64,000 nt of DNA from JBCAXA01 sp038534295 (GCA_038534295.1 JBCAXA010000003.1:310001-374000); one strand, 5' to 3'; positions 43,372-53,266 are shown, numbered from the stretch's first letter. A program made the numbers and translations. Notes: generated by a model not told the origin, from the sequence alone.

Positions 43372-43995
43372 ATGGCGCTTAGTCAGTACGACGTGCAGGC
43401 GCTGTTTGCGGAACCGTATTTTCGGGCGAATGTCGGTTCCGCAATCAGCCCGGATCAGGTCGAGTTTATAAAGAACCTGGCCATGGCTCGGAATCAGTCG
43501 AACCTGATTTCCGAGAATCTCTACATTTTCGACGAGCCCGAGCTCGCCAGCGTTAAAGAGGCGGTGCATGAGGCGCTGAACGTCTTCGCGACATCGGTGA
43601 TGGGCATTCGCCAGCAGCTCTATGTCACGCAATCGTGGTCGCTGATCAATGAGCCATCGGTCGGCATGCACGGGCATTCGCATTCCAACTCGATTGTGTC
43701 GGGATCGCTGTACTACACCGATCTTCCCGAGCCGGTTTCCGGGATGGTTTTCGACAAACATCGGAGCTACCAGCAGCTCGATCTGCGACCGGAAAAGGAT
43801 CGGCAGAACATTTTCAACACGACGGTTAATATTCTGCGACCTAAGAAGGGCGAGGTGTTCTTGTTCTCATCCGGGCTGCAGCACTATGTCGAACCAAATA
43901 TCTCCGACCAGCCGCGCTACTCCATCGCCTTCAATTCATTCGTCCGCGGCAAGATTGGCGATCATCGCGACGTCTCCGAACTCACGCTGTCGTAG
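43372..43995 (+). CDS. Putative 2-oxoglutarate/Fe(II) oxygenase (TIGR02466-like)
   Basis: A 207-residue cytoplasmic protein resembling the TIGR02466 family of putative 2OG-Fe(II) oxygenases. The core 'HGHSHSNSIVSGSLYYTDLP' provides the first iron ligands, and 'GEVFLFSSGLQHYVEPN' the distal His, followed by 'RYSIAFNSF' for 2-oxoglutarate contact. Many TIGR02466 proteins are found in phages and marine bacteria, with unknown substrates; hydroxylation of a protein or small metabolite is likely. It is divergent from selO (135 bases apart) and 24 bases upstream of a membrane protein gene. Confidence 0.75.
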   Translation: MALSQYDVQALFAEPYFRANVGSAISPDQVEFIKNLAMARNQSNLISENLYIFDEPELASVKEAVHEALNVFATSVMGIRQQLYVTQSWSLINEPSVGMHGHSHSNSIVSGSLYYTDLPEPVSGMVFDKHRSYQQLDLRPEKDRQNIFNTTVNILRPKKGEVFLFSSGLQHYVEPNISDQPRYSIAFNSFVRGKIGDHRDVSELTLS

Positions 43996-44019
43996 CCAGC
44001 ACGTGCCGGCACCCGGTCG

Positions 44020-44751
44020 ATGGGGTTGAACGGTACCGTCATGCTCGTGAGCGCGTTGGTGTGCGCGCTGGGCTTCCTGTGGCGAAATCCGTTACCGCCC
44101 GATGCCGATATCGTCGAGCCGGTGCGCAGTGATCCGCGGCAGGAGAAAATGCGCACGCGCGGCGATCAGCTCACGTACCGAGATGTCGACTACGATATCG
44201 AGCGCGTGTATCGCTACGACATCTCCGGGGTCGTCGTTTCCTACCGTTATCACGACGATTCCAGCCGCCTGCATAGACTGGCAAACGATCATCTAAATTT
44301 GCTGGATGTCTGTCTGGTGTGGGGCAGCAACGCCGGCAATCCGGCGCTCAATAAGCTCGATTTTTGGAACGGCGTGTTTACGTGCAACGTACAAACCAAG
44401 GATCGTGACGCGTGGCAACAGTTCGACATGAACGCGCTGTCCAACAATCACCTGATCTCGGCCGATCCGTCAGTTCGCAGCCGATTGGACGGTTTGAAAG
44501 TCGGCGACCAGGTGCGCCTCCGCGGTTATCTCGCTAACTACGGCGCGGCGGGCCAGCCCAAGCGTAAATCGAGTACGACGCGTGAAGACACCGGCAACGG
44601 TGCGTGCGAGACCTTGCTGGTTGAAGACGTGGAGGTCCTCGCGGCCTCGTTTAGCAATTGGCGATTGGCGATGTACGTATCGGGGCTCGTCTTACTCGCA
44701 TCGCTGATTCGGCATTTCGCCTCGCCGCACCGACCGCACCGGCGCCGCTAA
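44020..44751 (+). CDS. Bitopic membrane protein with extracytoplasmic domain, unknown function
   Basis: A 243-residue protein with transmembrane helices near the N-terminus (about 4-21) and C-terminus (about 212-232), giving a periplasmic domain of about 190 residues between them and an Arg/His-rich tail. The domain includes 'DRDAWQQFDMNALSNNHLIS' and 'LDGLKVGDQVRLRGYLANY'; the latter looks like an OB-type beta strand. Similar proteins are frequent as conserved hypotheticals. It follows the oxygenase gene by 24 bases and is probably co-transcribed. Confidence 0.68.
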   Translation: MGLNGTVMLVSALVCALGFLWRNPLPPDADIVEPVRSDPRQEKMRTRGDQLTYRDVDYDIERVYRYDISGVVVSYRYHDDSSRLHRLANDHLNLLDVCLVWGSNAGNPALNKLDFWNGVFTCNVQTKDRDAWQQFDMNALSNNHLISADPSVRSRLDGLKVGDQVRLRGYLANYGAAGQPKRKSSTTREDTGNGACETLLVEDVEVLAASFSNWRLAMYVSGLVLLASLIRHFASPHRPHRRR

Positions 44752-44834
44752 AAATCTCGCAGCTCGACGAAACGCCGTGAATTCAGCGGATTTGCGGTGC
44801 GCTGCCGCACCCGGTCCCGCACAGAATCGCGTGC

Positions 44835-45467
44835 ATGCCACACTCGATTTCAAAAGGGCTAAACCTGCGGCGGGCGCTCGCCTACGGTATCGCCATTGGC
44901 GTTTCGGGACTGTGGTTGTTCGGCGTTGTATTACCCCAGCTCGACGTAACAGTCCGTCAAAATCACGGACCGTCGCCCAGCCCTATCTACTCAACCCCGC
45001 CCACCGCTCAGCGCGTGCAGGATTTTTTGGACGCGCTGACGTCGGTGTCTCGCACCGATCGCTACGAGGCGCTGTCGACCGCAGAACTGCAAGCACTGGC
45101 TTACGCCGATGCTTTCGCTCGGTTAGCGCTGGCCGCACGCTGGCTGGACGACAACCCCGACATCGCACGGCAGTTGGTGATTGATGCGGCGATCGACCTG
45201 AACGATCCACAACCGCTGCGCTGGCTGGTGCGCGAAGCATACTCGCAGACCGCGGACGACGGTCGCGACATCGCCCGGTTGTTCCACCGCTATCGACTGG
45301 AGGCGCTGGCCGATAATTTGGGCGAGCCGACCGGCATGTTGCCCCAGCTTGCGCGTGCGCTTCGCGCTCGAGGTCTCAACGATGCCGACTGGCAGTCGCT
45401 GCAGCAGCAGATCGCCGCCGATCGTCGGCGCGTCGACCAACGCCGGACTGCAAAACCGAGCGGTTAG
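44835..45467 (+). CDS. Membrane-anchored helical protein, unknown function
   Basis: A 210-residue protein with one N-terminal transmembrane helix (about 13-34), then a Pro/Ser-rich linker and a helical soluble domain ('VQDFLDALTSVSRTDRYEAL', 'ALAYADAFARLALAARWLDD'). The soluble part is rich in Ala, Leu and Arg, with a repeat-like helix pattern. I recognise no family. It lies 83 bases after the preceding membrane protein gene on the same strand; whether it shares a transcript is unclear. Confidence 0.6.
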   Translation: MPHSISKGLNLRRALAYGIAIGVSGLWLFGVVLPQLDVTVRQNHGPSPSPIYSTPPTAQRVQDFLDALTSVSRTDRYEALSTAELQALAYADAFARLALAARWLDDNPDIARQLVIDAAIDLNDPQPLRWLVREAYSQTADDGRDIARLFHRYRLEALADNLGEPTGMLPQLARALRARGLNDADWQSLQQQIAADRRRVDQRRTAKPSG

Positions 45468-45610
45468 AGCCGCGCCGGTTGGGCCGAATCCGAATTGTGT
45501 GCCCCGATCGCGGTACGACATCGAGATTTACCGACCGGCAATCCTCACCGTTCGCCTACGCTCGCCGGCTATGCGACTATCAAGCCAGTGAACGGTTAAC
45601 GGGGAGGCCG

Positions 45611-46099
45611 ATGCGTAATCAAACGAGATACCTCGTCGCGGCGACTGTCGCGTTCATGCTGTCAGCGGGCGGTGCGCTGGCTCAGTCCGAAGACAGAACC
45701 GCGCTCCTTAAAAAGCAACGCGAAAAAACGACGCAGGTCGAACACGAGCTCGAGCAGTCGTTCACGGTAGATTTGTCGGTCGCTCAACCGCCGCCGCCGT
45801 GCAGGGGCCAGATTCAGCTCGAGTACGACCAGTACGACACCGTTGCCAGGGTCGACGCCGAATTAACCGGTGAGAGCTGCGTGATTGAGAGTTTCACGTA
45901 TACGTTGGTTGTTCGCGTACGCGACGAAAACTACGACGTAGCGTCGGTAAATCACGCTATTCAATGGTCAGCCGACCAAGCTCAGCAGTCGCTGGGTTCT
46001 GGCGATTATCCAATCGGCAGTGATGTTGATCTCGTCGATGTTCGCGCCCGCCAGTTCTCGTGCGACTGCAAGCGAGACGACGTCAACGAGACCGACTAG
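45611..46099 (+). CDS. Exported protein of unknown family
   Basis: A 162-residue secreted protein with a signal peptide (1-24, cleavage at 'ALA-QSED') and a strong GGGGAGG ribosome binding site. After a charged helical segment it has a Pro-rich turn ('AQPPPPCRG'), a beta region and four cysteines (paired as C-x-C near the end, 'FSCDCKRD'). It is not recognised. The last four bases overlap the stop of the opposite-strand gene at 46096. Confidence 0.6.
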   Translation: MRNQTRYLVAATVAFMLSAGGALAQSEDRTALLKKQREKTTQVEHELEQSFTVDLSVAQPPPPCRGQIQLEYDQYDTVARVDAELTGESCVIESFTYTLVVRVRDENYDVASVNHAIQWSADQAQQSLGSGDYPIGSDVDLVDVRARQFSCDCKRDDVNETD

Positions 46100-46605
46100 T
46101 CGGCGGTGCGCAGTTCGCCGGTTGCCGTTTCCGGCGTGGCGACGTCCGCGCTGTAATTCGCGGCGATATGCTGATCGACGACCGAGCGAAACGGATCCGA
46201 GTACGTAATGCGCTGTCGAGACCACCATCTGCGTACGGCCGGATACCCCAAAAGTCGGTCGCGATACAGCTCATAGCGCCGCCGCAATCCGTCGTCCAGG
46301 TCTGCGAACCGTTCTGCGTCGCCGAAAATCGAAAATGCTCGATACAGCATCATGCCAAAGCGCTCGCGGTCTTCGTCGCTGGCCTCATCCGGATGATTGA
46401 TCATCTGATTCCAGACCCGATACATCTCAGGGTCGCTGGCGATGTCACCCATGATCGACGACATCGCTTCGCTCAGGGAGCGATGCGCTTGAAATCGAGC
46501 GATGCGGCTCGATTGGCGTATCTGCGTTGCCAGATAAATCAACGAAATAATGACCGCGAAACCGCCGATCATCTCGCCGATGTTGCCGAGGTCTTCGAGA
46601 CTCAA
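46096..46605 (-). CDS. Conserved membrane-anchored helical protein
   Basis: A 169-residue protein from a TTG start with one N-terminal membrane helix (about 7-28, within 'GEMIGGFAVIISLIYLATQI'), followed by the frequent conserved pattern 'RQSSRIARFQAHRSLSEA' and a helical cytoplasmic domain. Many marine bacteria carry close relatives as hypothetical proteins; function is unknown. It is convergent with the exported protein gene. Confidence 0.7.
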   Translation of the reverse strand: MSLEDLGNIGEMIGGFAVIISLIYLATQIRQSSRIARFQAHRSLSEAMSSIMGDIASDPEMYRVWNQMINHPDEASDEDRERFGMMLYRAFSIFGDAERFADLDDGLRRRYELYRDRLLGYPAVRRWWSRQRITYSDPFRSVVDQHIAANYSADVATPETATGELRTAD

Positions 46606-46829
46606 TCGTTACTCCGAACAGCGTGCGCTCTGAGAGTGTATAGCGAAACGCCAATTTGAATCAGCCGCCGTCGAGCTGCACCCGCAGCGGCAAATTGGCT
46701 TTCCTCAGTTGACTGGACGCACTCGCGATGCCGCCAGTCAGTCCGCGACGAAGTCGCTTGCGGACTGGCTATGAAGCTGTCATAAAACGACGGTCTCCAC
46801 GCTCGGCCCGGCTCGGGGCCAACCCGGGC

Positions 46830-47753
46830 ATGCCGTCGAAACACCGACCTGTCACCACGTACGTTGTCGAGAAGCCGCGGATTACGTATGCGCAGCCGAC
46901 CGACTCGTGGCTGCGACGACGACTGATCACCGGGACCGAAGTTTTGTTCGGCCGCCGCGGCGTTGAGCGCATCTATCGCGATCTCAAATCTCGCAAATTC
47001 GATGCGCATGCTTTTTTTCGCGGTGCACTCGACGCCGGTCGCGTCCGCGTCCAATGGCACGGTGTCGATGTCGAATCGGTCCCGGAACACGGTCCGCTGG
47101 TCGTTCTCGCCAACCATCCGTTCGGTGTCGTCGACGGCTTGGTGTTGTGCGATCTCGCAATGCGCTTGCGCGGCGACTTTCGTGTCTTGATTCACTCCGC
47201 CTTGTGTCAGGACCGCGATCTGGCACCGTACTTTTTGCCGATCGACTTTTCCGAGTCGCGCGCGGCGGTGCGGACCAACGTGCGGTCCAAACAACTCGCC
47301 CGCGAAGCTCTGGCGAACGATGTCCCGGTGCTGATCTTTCCGGCGGGCGCCGTGTCGACGGCGACGCGGCGATTCGGCTTTGGACCGGTCGAAGAGCAGC
47401 CATGGAGTACGTTTGTCGCGCGGCTCGTTCACGAAAACCACGCGTCCGTGTTGCCGCTCTATTTCCACGGTCGCAACAGCCGCAAGTTTCACGTTGCATC
47501 GAGCATCGCCGAGTTTCTGCGCATGGCGCTGTTATTGGCGGAGGTTCGCAATAAGTTCGACACCGACATCCACGTTACTGTTGGCGAGCTGCTGCCTTAT
47601 GTCGAACTCGAGCGCCTCCGTGGGCGGCGCGAACTCACCGACCATTTGTACCGAACCGTCATGCACCTGCACGATCCGCGGCTGCCGCCTCGGCCGCGCG
47701 GGCGCTGGCGTCGACTTAAACCACAACGCACGCCCGAGTCGTTTCGCTACTGA
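46830..47753 (+). CDS. Lysophospholipid acyltransferase family protein
   Basis: A 307-residue PlsC/OlsA-like acyltransferase. The catalytic H-x4-D block is 'ANHPFGVVDG', with later 'IFPAGAVSTA' as the acceptor-binding motif and 'LPLYFHGRNSRKF' downstream, the pattern of glycerol/ornithine-lipid acyltransferases. No membrane helix is evident, so it is probably a peripheral membrane enzyme. It transfers a fatty acid from acyl-ACP or acyl-CoA onto a lyso-lipid. The ATG at 46830 is preferred over 46728, which would add a basic low-complexity tail. No olsB-type gene is adjacent. Confidence 0.82.
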   Translation: MPSKHRPVTTYVVEKPRITYAQPTDSWLRRRLITGTEVLFGRRGVERIYRDLKSRKFDAHAFFRGALDAGRVRVQWHGVDVESVPEHGPLVVLANHPFGVVDGLVLCDLAMRLRGDFRVLIHSALCQDRDLAPYFLPIDFSESRAAVRTNVRSKQLAREALANDVPVLIFPAGAVSTATRRFGFGPVEEQPWSTFVARLVHENHASVLPLYFHGRNSRKFHVASSIAEFLRMALLLAEVRNKFDTDIHVTVGELLPYVELERLRGRRELTDHLYRTVMHLHDPRLPPRPRGRWRRLKPQRTPESFRY

Positions 47754-47817
47754 CGCGGCACAGCCAGGGGTCGACACCCGTGCCGCTACACCTCGGTTGG
47801 CTACGGAGGACGCAGCA

Positions 47818-48714
47818 ATGACAAAGCACGGTTGGATAGGGTTAGTAGCACTTGCATTTGGCTCCGCAGCGGCGGTTGCGGCGGATTTTCCCGGGCGCTA
47901 CCAGCTGCAAGATGCCAATGCCACGTTGACCATCAGCGAGCCCAGCGACGGCGAGTATTTCGCGACGATTTACGCCAACAACGACGCTATCAAAATGTCT
48001 GGTCGAGTTATCGGCGGTCGGCTTGCCGGCAAGGTCGACGATGGCACCGGCGAGGTCGATTTTTACGCGGAGCTGGCCGGCAGTGGCTTGACGCTGACGT
48101 TGTATCAGGTCGATGCGAGCGGCAGTCCGGTGCCAGGCGAGAAAAGGCAACTTAGGTTCAGCCGTGAAGGCGCCGGTGGCGTCGCCTCAGGCCCGCGCCC
48201 GGCGTCGGCGGCATCGGTCAGCATTAACGGTAGACCGCTGAGCACGCAAGACCGCCAAGCGCTCACCGCGCAGTACGGTGTAGAACCGCGACCGGGCAAC
48301 TACTGGTACGACTCGAACAGTGGCCTTTACGGGGTTGTCGGACATCAGGCCTTCGGCTTCATGCGGCCAGGGCATAATTTTGGCCCGATGCCGGCTAATG
48401 TCTCCAACGGCAATACCAAGGTGTACATCAACGGGCGCGAACTTCCACAGGGCGAATGGCTGATTTGGAGTTACATGCTTGGCACGCCGGTCATGGTCGG
48501 CTCCTACTGGCTCGATGCGAGCGGCAATGCCGGTTACGCCGGTAACCCAATGCCGATCGTCAATCTGTATGCAATCTCGCGACAGAATCAATACAACGGT
48601 CGCGGCGGTAGTGGCGATAACTTCTGGTCGACGCGATTCAGCGCCGGCAACTCCGATGGCGATCGCGGCTATGTCAGCGTGCCCGGCTACGGTCCGGTCG
48701 GCTACGGCTTTTAG
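47818..48714 (+). CDS. Exported glycine/tyrosine-rich protein, unknown function
   Basis: A 298-residue secreted protein (signal peptide 1-23; GGAGGA ribosome binding site nine bases upstream). Residues 24-110 form a beta domain of the kind found in small lipid- or ligand-binding barrels ('GRYQLQDANATLTISEPSDG'). The rest is rich in Gly, Asn and Tyr ('NYWYDSNSGLYGVVG', 'SVNIGRPL'-like strands) and ends 'GYGPVGYGF'. It may be a surface or matrix protein. Family not recognised. A hairpin terminator candidate lies 17 bases downstream. Confidence 0.62.
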   Translation: MTKHGWIGLVALAFGSAAAVAADFPGRYQLQDANATLTISEPSDGEYFATIYANNDAIKMSGRVIGGRLAGKVDDGTGEVDFYAELAGSGLTLTLYQVDASGSPVPGEKRQLRFSREGAGGVASGPRPASAASVSINGRPLSTQDRQALTAQYGVEPRPGNYWYDSNSGLYGVVGHQAFGFMRPGHNFGPMPANVSNGNTKVYINGRELPQGEWLIWSYMLGTPVMVGSYWLDASGNAGYAGNPMPIVNLYAISRQNQYNGRGGSGDNFWSTRFSAGNSDGDRGYVSVPGYGPVGYGF

Positions 48715-48731
48715 TCAAACGTAACGAGCTG

Positions 48732-48765
48732 CAAGCGGCAGCGCGGCTATGCACGCCGCCGCTTG
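48732..48765 (+). terminator. Candidate terminator after the exported Gly/Tyr-rich gene
   Basis: CAAGCGGC pairs with GCCGCTTG (eight base pairs) around an 18-base loop that can form more G-C pairs, followed by ACCATTCTTT. It lies 17 bases after the stop codon. The tail is only moderately T-rich. Confidence 0.45.
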
Positions 48766-48911
48766 ACCATTCTTTACATGTAGCGCAAAGCCGCACCAGT
48801 TGGACCCGTTCGTGCGTCCACTGGTCGCAGCGAGCGAACGATCACTCGCAACCGTGCTCGAAAAGGCACAAACTTATCGTTCGCCTTCTTAGCTGTTGGC
48901 CCTGACGCGTC

Positions 48912-50084
48912 ATGAAAAAAGCCCTGCTAATCGTCGCAATCCTGTCGATAGGGGTGGCTGCCGCAGTGCTACTGAAAAGCACTGCCAAGCCGCCGGAGAA
49001 AAAAGAGGTCGAACGCCTTGCGCCGTTGGTCGACGTGCTCGCGTTGAATGCGGAAGCGGTCACGTTCGAAATTCCGAGTCGCGGCACCGTTACGCCGCTA
49101 ATCAATACTCAGCTGAGTGCGGAGGTTTCTGGCTCCATCGTCAGTGTGTCGCCAAATTTTATCGCCGGCGGAATCTTTCGCGCCGGCGAAACGTTGGCAC
49201 AAATCGATCCGGTCGTTTTCCAGGCGGCGCTGAATCGCGCCAAGGCCACGTTGAAGCAACGTGAGATCGAATACGAAGGCATCAAGAAGCTCGGCACCAA
49301 GGGCTACCGTAGCGAGACGGAATTAGCGGCGGCGGAAGCGGCCTTGGCGGCTGCCAAAGCAGACCTCGCCGACGCCAAACGCAATCTCGACAAGACACGC
49401 ATCCGCGCGCCGTTCAGCGGCATGGTGCGTGAGAAATCCGTTGATCTCGGTCAATTCGTCTCGCCTGGCACGCCCTTGGGTCGCGTGTTCGGCACCGAGG
49501 TTGCAGAAGTCCGGCTGCCGCTCAGCGAACGTGAACTCCGCTTTGTTCGTTTGCCGGAAGCAAATACCCTCGTCAACGGTGTGACCGTTGAACCCGTCAA
49601 GGTGACGCTCACCGGGTCCTATCGCGGCAAACCGGCGTCATGGCGAGCTGAGATCGTTCGCACGGAAGGCGTGGTCGATGACCAGAACCGAGTCACCTTT
49701 GCCGTGGCACGCGTCAACGATCCGTATGCGCTCGCCGACGACGCGGCCGGCCGAGCGCCGCTGCCAATCGGTACGTTTGCCAATGCGGGTATTGCCGGCA
49801 TTACCGTCAACGACGTCATTCGCGTGCCGCAGGCAGCGGTGCGAGGCAACAACCAACTGCTGATGGTCGATGACGAGAACAAGCTGCGAATTCGTGAAGC
49901 AGACATCATTCGTATTGATGAGCGTTTCGCATACGTGCTTGCCGAGTCGTTGCCGGAAACCAAGCTGGTGATGACGGCCATCGAGGCGCCGTTAAACGGT
50001 CTCGCCGTGCGCACGCAGGCCGACATCGATGAGACCGGTGATGACGATCAACTGGCGGCGAGCGACACTGAGAAATCGCCATGA
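48912..50084 (+). CDS. RND efflux periplasmic adaptor (membrane fusion protein)
   Basis: A 390-residue adaptor with an N-terminal anchor (about 4-20). The order is standard: lipoyl half ('VTFEIPSRGTVTPLINTQLS'), a short coiled-coil hairpin with 'YRSETELAAAEAALAAAKAD', second lipoyl half ('IRAPFSGMVREKSVDLGQFV'), beta barrel and membrane-proximal domain ('GIAGITVNDVIRVPQAAVRG'). It bridges the inner-membrane pump and an outer membrane channel. Its stop overlaps the pump's start by four bases (ATGA). No TolC-type channel is encoded nearby. Confidence 0.92.
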   Translation: MKKALLIVAILSIGVAAAVLLKSTAKPPEKKEVERLAPLVDVLALNAEAVTFEIPSRGTVTPLINTQLSAEVSGSIVSVSPNFIAGGIFRAGETLAQIDPVVFQAALNRAKATLKQREIEYEGIKKLGTKGYRSETELAAAEAALAAAKADLADAKRNLDKTRIRAPFSGMVREKSVDLGQFVSPGTPLGRVFGTEVAEVRLPLSERELRFVRLPEANTLVNGVTVEPVKVTLTGSYRGKPASWRAEIVRTEGVVDDQNRVTFAVARVNDPYALADDAAGRAPLPIGTFANAGIAGITVNDVIRVPQAAVRGNNQLLMVDDENKLRIREADIIRIDERFAYVLAESLPETKLVMTAIEAPLNGLAVRTQADIDETGDDDQLAASDTEKSP

Positions 50085-53000
50085 GTAACGAAGCGCAAAC
50101 GGGAATCATCGCGTGGTTCGCCCGCAATCCGGTGGCGGCCAATCTGTTGATGATCCTGATTCTGGTATTCGGCGCGATCTCGGCGTTTACGATACGCAAG
50201 CAAACCACGCCGGACTTCGAGCTGAACACGGTGTCGATACGTGTGCCGTACTTGGGCGCCGCGCCGCAAGAGGTCGAAGAAGGCATCCTGATCAAGGTCG
50301 AAGAGGCTATTCAGGACGTCACCGGCATTACCGAGATTCGTTCGACGGCGCGCGAAGGCACCGGTACGGTCATTGCCGAAATCAGTCTCGATGAGGACAT
50401 CGATCTCGTTGTCAGCGATATCAAGACGCGTGTCGATGCGATCTCGACGTTTCCGGCGCTTGCCGAAAAACCGGTCATCTACAAGAACGAGATTCCGTTC
50501 CCGGTGGTGTTCGTCTCCATCTACGGGGATCTCGATGAGTACGCGCGCAAAGAGCAGGGGCAAAAGCTGCGCAATGCGTTGATGACCCTCCCTGAAGTCA
50601 ATCAGGTCGAGAATCTGGGCGAGCGCGAATACGAGATCAGCATCGAGGTCTCCGAGTTCACGTTGCGTCAGTTCGGACTGACCATGAGTGACGTCTCGGC
50701 CGCGATCCAAGCAAGTTCGACCGACGTGCCGGGCGGGACGATCAAGTCGGAAGGCGGCGACATTCGAATCCGTACCGAAGGCCAGGTTTATCGTGGCGTC
50801 GACTTCGCGGCCATCGTGCTGCGCACCTTTGCCGACGGTACGCGCCTGACGCTCGGCGACATCGCGACCGTCGACGACGGCTTCGAGGAGACTGACGGCT
50901 TTGGCCGGTTCAACGGTGTCGAGTCGGTGACGATGCGCGTGCTTGCTGACGGCCAACAGAACGAGCTGAAGACAGCGGCCGTCGTCAAAGAGTTTATCGC
51001 CGAGTACAGCCGCGATATTCCGGACGGTGTCACCATCGATGTGTGGGTCGATCGCGCCCACTATCTGCAGGACCGCCTGGACATGATGCTGAACAACATG
51101 TTCCAAGGCGCGATTCTCGTGTTTCTCGTGCTGACGCTGTTCCTGCGCTTGAAGGTCGCGCAGTGGGTCATTATCGGCATCCCGATTGCGTTTTTTGGTG
51201 CGCTGGCGCTAATGCCGCACGGGCCGTGGCCCGTCACAATCAGCATCATCAGCCTGTTTGCGTTCATTCTCGTGCTGGGGATCGTCGTCGATGACGCGAT
51301 CATCATTGCGGAATCCGTGTATACGAAGATTCGAGCGGACGGCCATACCACCGACAATGTGGTCGCCGGTGCTCAGCGAGTCGCGACAGCGGCAACGTTC
51401 GGCGTACTAACGACCATCGCTGCGTTCGTGCCGATGCTGTTTATCGGCGGCTTGTTTGCGCCATTCTTTGAGGCGCTGTCCGTTGTTGTTGCGCTGTGTC
51501 TCGTATTCTCGCTGGTCGAGTCCAAGCTCATTCTTCCGGCGCACCTTGCCGAAACGCACATTGCGCCGATCAACGAAGACGAGATCTTCTCGCCTTATCG
51601 GGGCAGTCCGCGTGCGCGAATCTCGAAGTTCTTTCAGCGCGTGCAGCGTCATTTTCAGCACTGGCTGCAGAACGTCATCCAGCAGCGCTACAAGCCGGCA
51701 CTAGAGCTCGCGCTACGCAACCGCGGCGTCACGGTCGCGGTTTTTGCGACTACTTTCATGATCACGATCGGGCTCATTGGCGGCGGGCTAACGCGCATCG
51801 TGCTGTTTCCAGAAGTCCCAGGCGACTATATCCAAATGGATATGACGGTCGAAAACGGCACGCCGCCGGCGGTGCGCAACGCGCTGCTGCTCGAGGTCGA
51901 AGACGCGCTGTTTAGAGTGGTCGACGAATACGACGAAGCGAATCCTGAAACCATCCGACCCGTGCGCCATATCGCGACGTTCACGAACGGCGATGCACGC
52001 GGAACGATCGTCGTTGAGCTACCGCTCGACGAATCGCGGCCGCTCGATGTGTTTCAGGTGACCGAAATGTGGCGCGACGCCGTGCCGGAGTTGCCCGGCG
52101 TCAAAACCCTAAATTTCAACGACGGCGATAACCTCGGTGGCGGCAAGCCAATTAGCCTTGCGTTTTCTGGCGACGATTACCCGTCGCTAATGGCCGTGTC
52201 CGATGCCATGGCCGCGCGCCTCGCTGAGTACGAGGGACTGTTTGACATCGAGACGACGGCCGCGAGCGCGGGCGACGAGATTCAGCTGGCGGTTAAGCCG
52301 GGCGCTGAAGCGCTCGGAATTTCCTTGGCGCTGCTGGGACGTCAGGTCCGTCAGGCGTTTTACGGTGAGGAGGCACAGCGCATACAGCGTGGCAAGGACG
52401 AGGTCAAAGTCATGGTGCGCTATCCGGATGAGCAGCGCCGCAGCGTGGCTGATCTTCGTGACATGCGTATCCGAACCGCCAGCGGCGCCGAAGTGCCATT
52501 CGACGATGTCGCCGAGGTGACCTTCGGCGATGCCTTCACGGAAATCGAACGTCTCGATCGCAAGCGAACCGTCACGGTGTCAGCCGACCTAGACCCGTTG
52601 GTTGTGCAAACTGGCCCGATCCTCGAGGAATTGATGGATGAGGTCATCCCGGAGGTATTGGCACGCTATCCCTCGGTGTCCGCTGCACTGGAGGGAGCAA
52701 GTCAGGAGGAACAAGACTTTATCCGCGATGCGAGTATTGCCAGCTTTGCCGCGCTGTTTTTGATCTATGCGTTGATCGCAATCCCGCTCAAGTCGTACGT
52801 ACAGCCGCTCATCATCATGTCGGTGATTCCATTCGGGCTGATCGGCGCTGTCATCGGTCACATCATTTTCGGCAAGGCGATCTCGATGTTTTCGATTTTC
52901 GGTTTGATCGCTCTCGCCGGGGTCGTTGTCAACGACAGTTTGATCATGATGGATTTCATCAATAAGGCTCGCCTGTCTGGCCACTCGATCAGCGCTGCCG

Positions 53001-53266
53001 TCATCCAGTCCGGCACGGCGCGGTTCCGCGCGATTATTCTGACGTCGTTGACCACCGCGTTCGGTTTGATGCCGATCATCTTTGAGACCAGCGTTCAGGC
53101 GCAGTTCGTTATCCCGATGGCGATCTCGATGAGCTTCGGCATACTGTTCGCGACGGTCATCACACTGTTTTTGATTCCGTGTCTCTATGTCTTGGCGGAA
53201 GATTTTCGCGAGTACCGCCAGCTGTTCTTTCGCACAATGCGGCGCGTTACGGCCGGCCTTACGTAG
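50081..53266 (+). CDS. RND efflux pump, inner membrane permease subunit
   Basis: A 1061-residue resistance-nodulation-division transporter with two homologous halves, each with a large periplasmic loop and clustered helices. Starting with 'WFARNPVAANLLMILILVFG', it contains the TM4 region 'FILVLGIVVDDAIIIAESVY', which carries the proton-relay acidic pair (Asp-Asp), and in the second half 'FGLIALAGVVVNDSLIMMDF'. The HAE-type RND family exports drugs, solvents or metabolites by proton antiport; the substrate is not predictable from sequence alone. It forms a two-gene operon with the adaptor upstream and must recruit its outer membrane channel from elsewhere. Confidence 0.94.
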   Translation: MSNEAQTGIIAWFARNPVAANLLMILILVFGAISAFTIRKQTTPDFELNTVSIRVPYLGAAPQEVEEGILIKVEEAIQDVTGITEIRSTAREGTGTVIAEISLDEDIDLVVSDIKTRVDAISTFPALAEKPVIYKNEIPFPVVFVSIYGDLDEYARKEQGQKLRNALMTLPEVNQVENLGEREYEISIEVSEFTLRQFGLTMSDVSAAIQASSTDVPGGTIKSEGGDIRIRTEGQVYRGVDFAAIVLRTFADGTRLTLGDIATVDDGFEETDGFGRFNGVESVTMRVLADGQQNELKTAAVVKEFIAEYSRDIPDGVTIDVWVDRAHYLQDRLDMMLNNMFQGAILVFLVLTLFLRLKVAQWVIIGIPIAFFGALALMPHGPWPVTISIISLFAFILVLGIVVDDAIIIAESVYTKIRADGHTTDNVVAGAQRVATAATFGVLTTIAAFVPMLFIGGLFAPFFEALSVVVALCLVFSLVESKLILPAHLAETHIAPINEDEIFSPYRGSPRARISKFFQRVQRHFQHWLQNVIQQRYKPALELALRNRGVTVAVFATTFMITIGLIGGGLTRIVLFPEVPGDYIQMDMTVENGTPPAVRNALLLEVEDALFRVVDEYDEANPETIRPVRHIATFTNGDARGTIVVELPLDESRPLDVFQVTEMWRDAVPELPGVKTLNFNDGDNLGGGKPISLAFSGDDYPSLMAVSDAMAARLAEYEGLFDIETTAASAGDEIQLAVKPGAEALGISLALLGRQVRQAFYGEEAQRIQRGKDEVKVMVRYPDEQRRSVADLRDMRIRTASGAEVPFDDVAEVTFGDAFTEIERLDRKRTVTVSADLDPLVVQTGPILEELMDEVIPEVLARYPSVSAALEGASQEEQDFIRDASIASFAALFLIYALIAIPLKSYVQPLIIMSVIPFGLIGAVIGHIIFGKAISMFSIFGLIALAGVVVNDSLIMMDFINKARLSGHSISAAVIQSGTARFRAIILTSLTTAFGLMPIIFETSVQAQFVIPMAISMSFGILFATVITLFLIPCLYVLAEDFREYRQLFFRTMRRVTAGLT

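Noticed and set aside
46602..47492. 296-residue minus-strand open frame over the acyltransferase gene
   Set aside because: Antisense to the conserved NHPFGVVDG acyltransferase motif; no domain and atypical composition.
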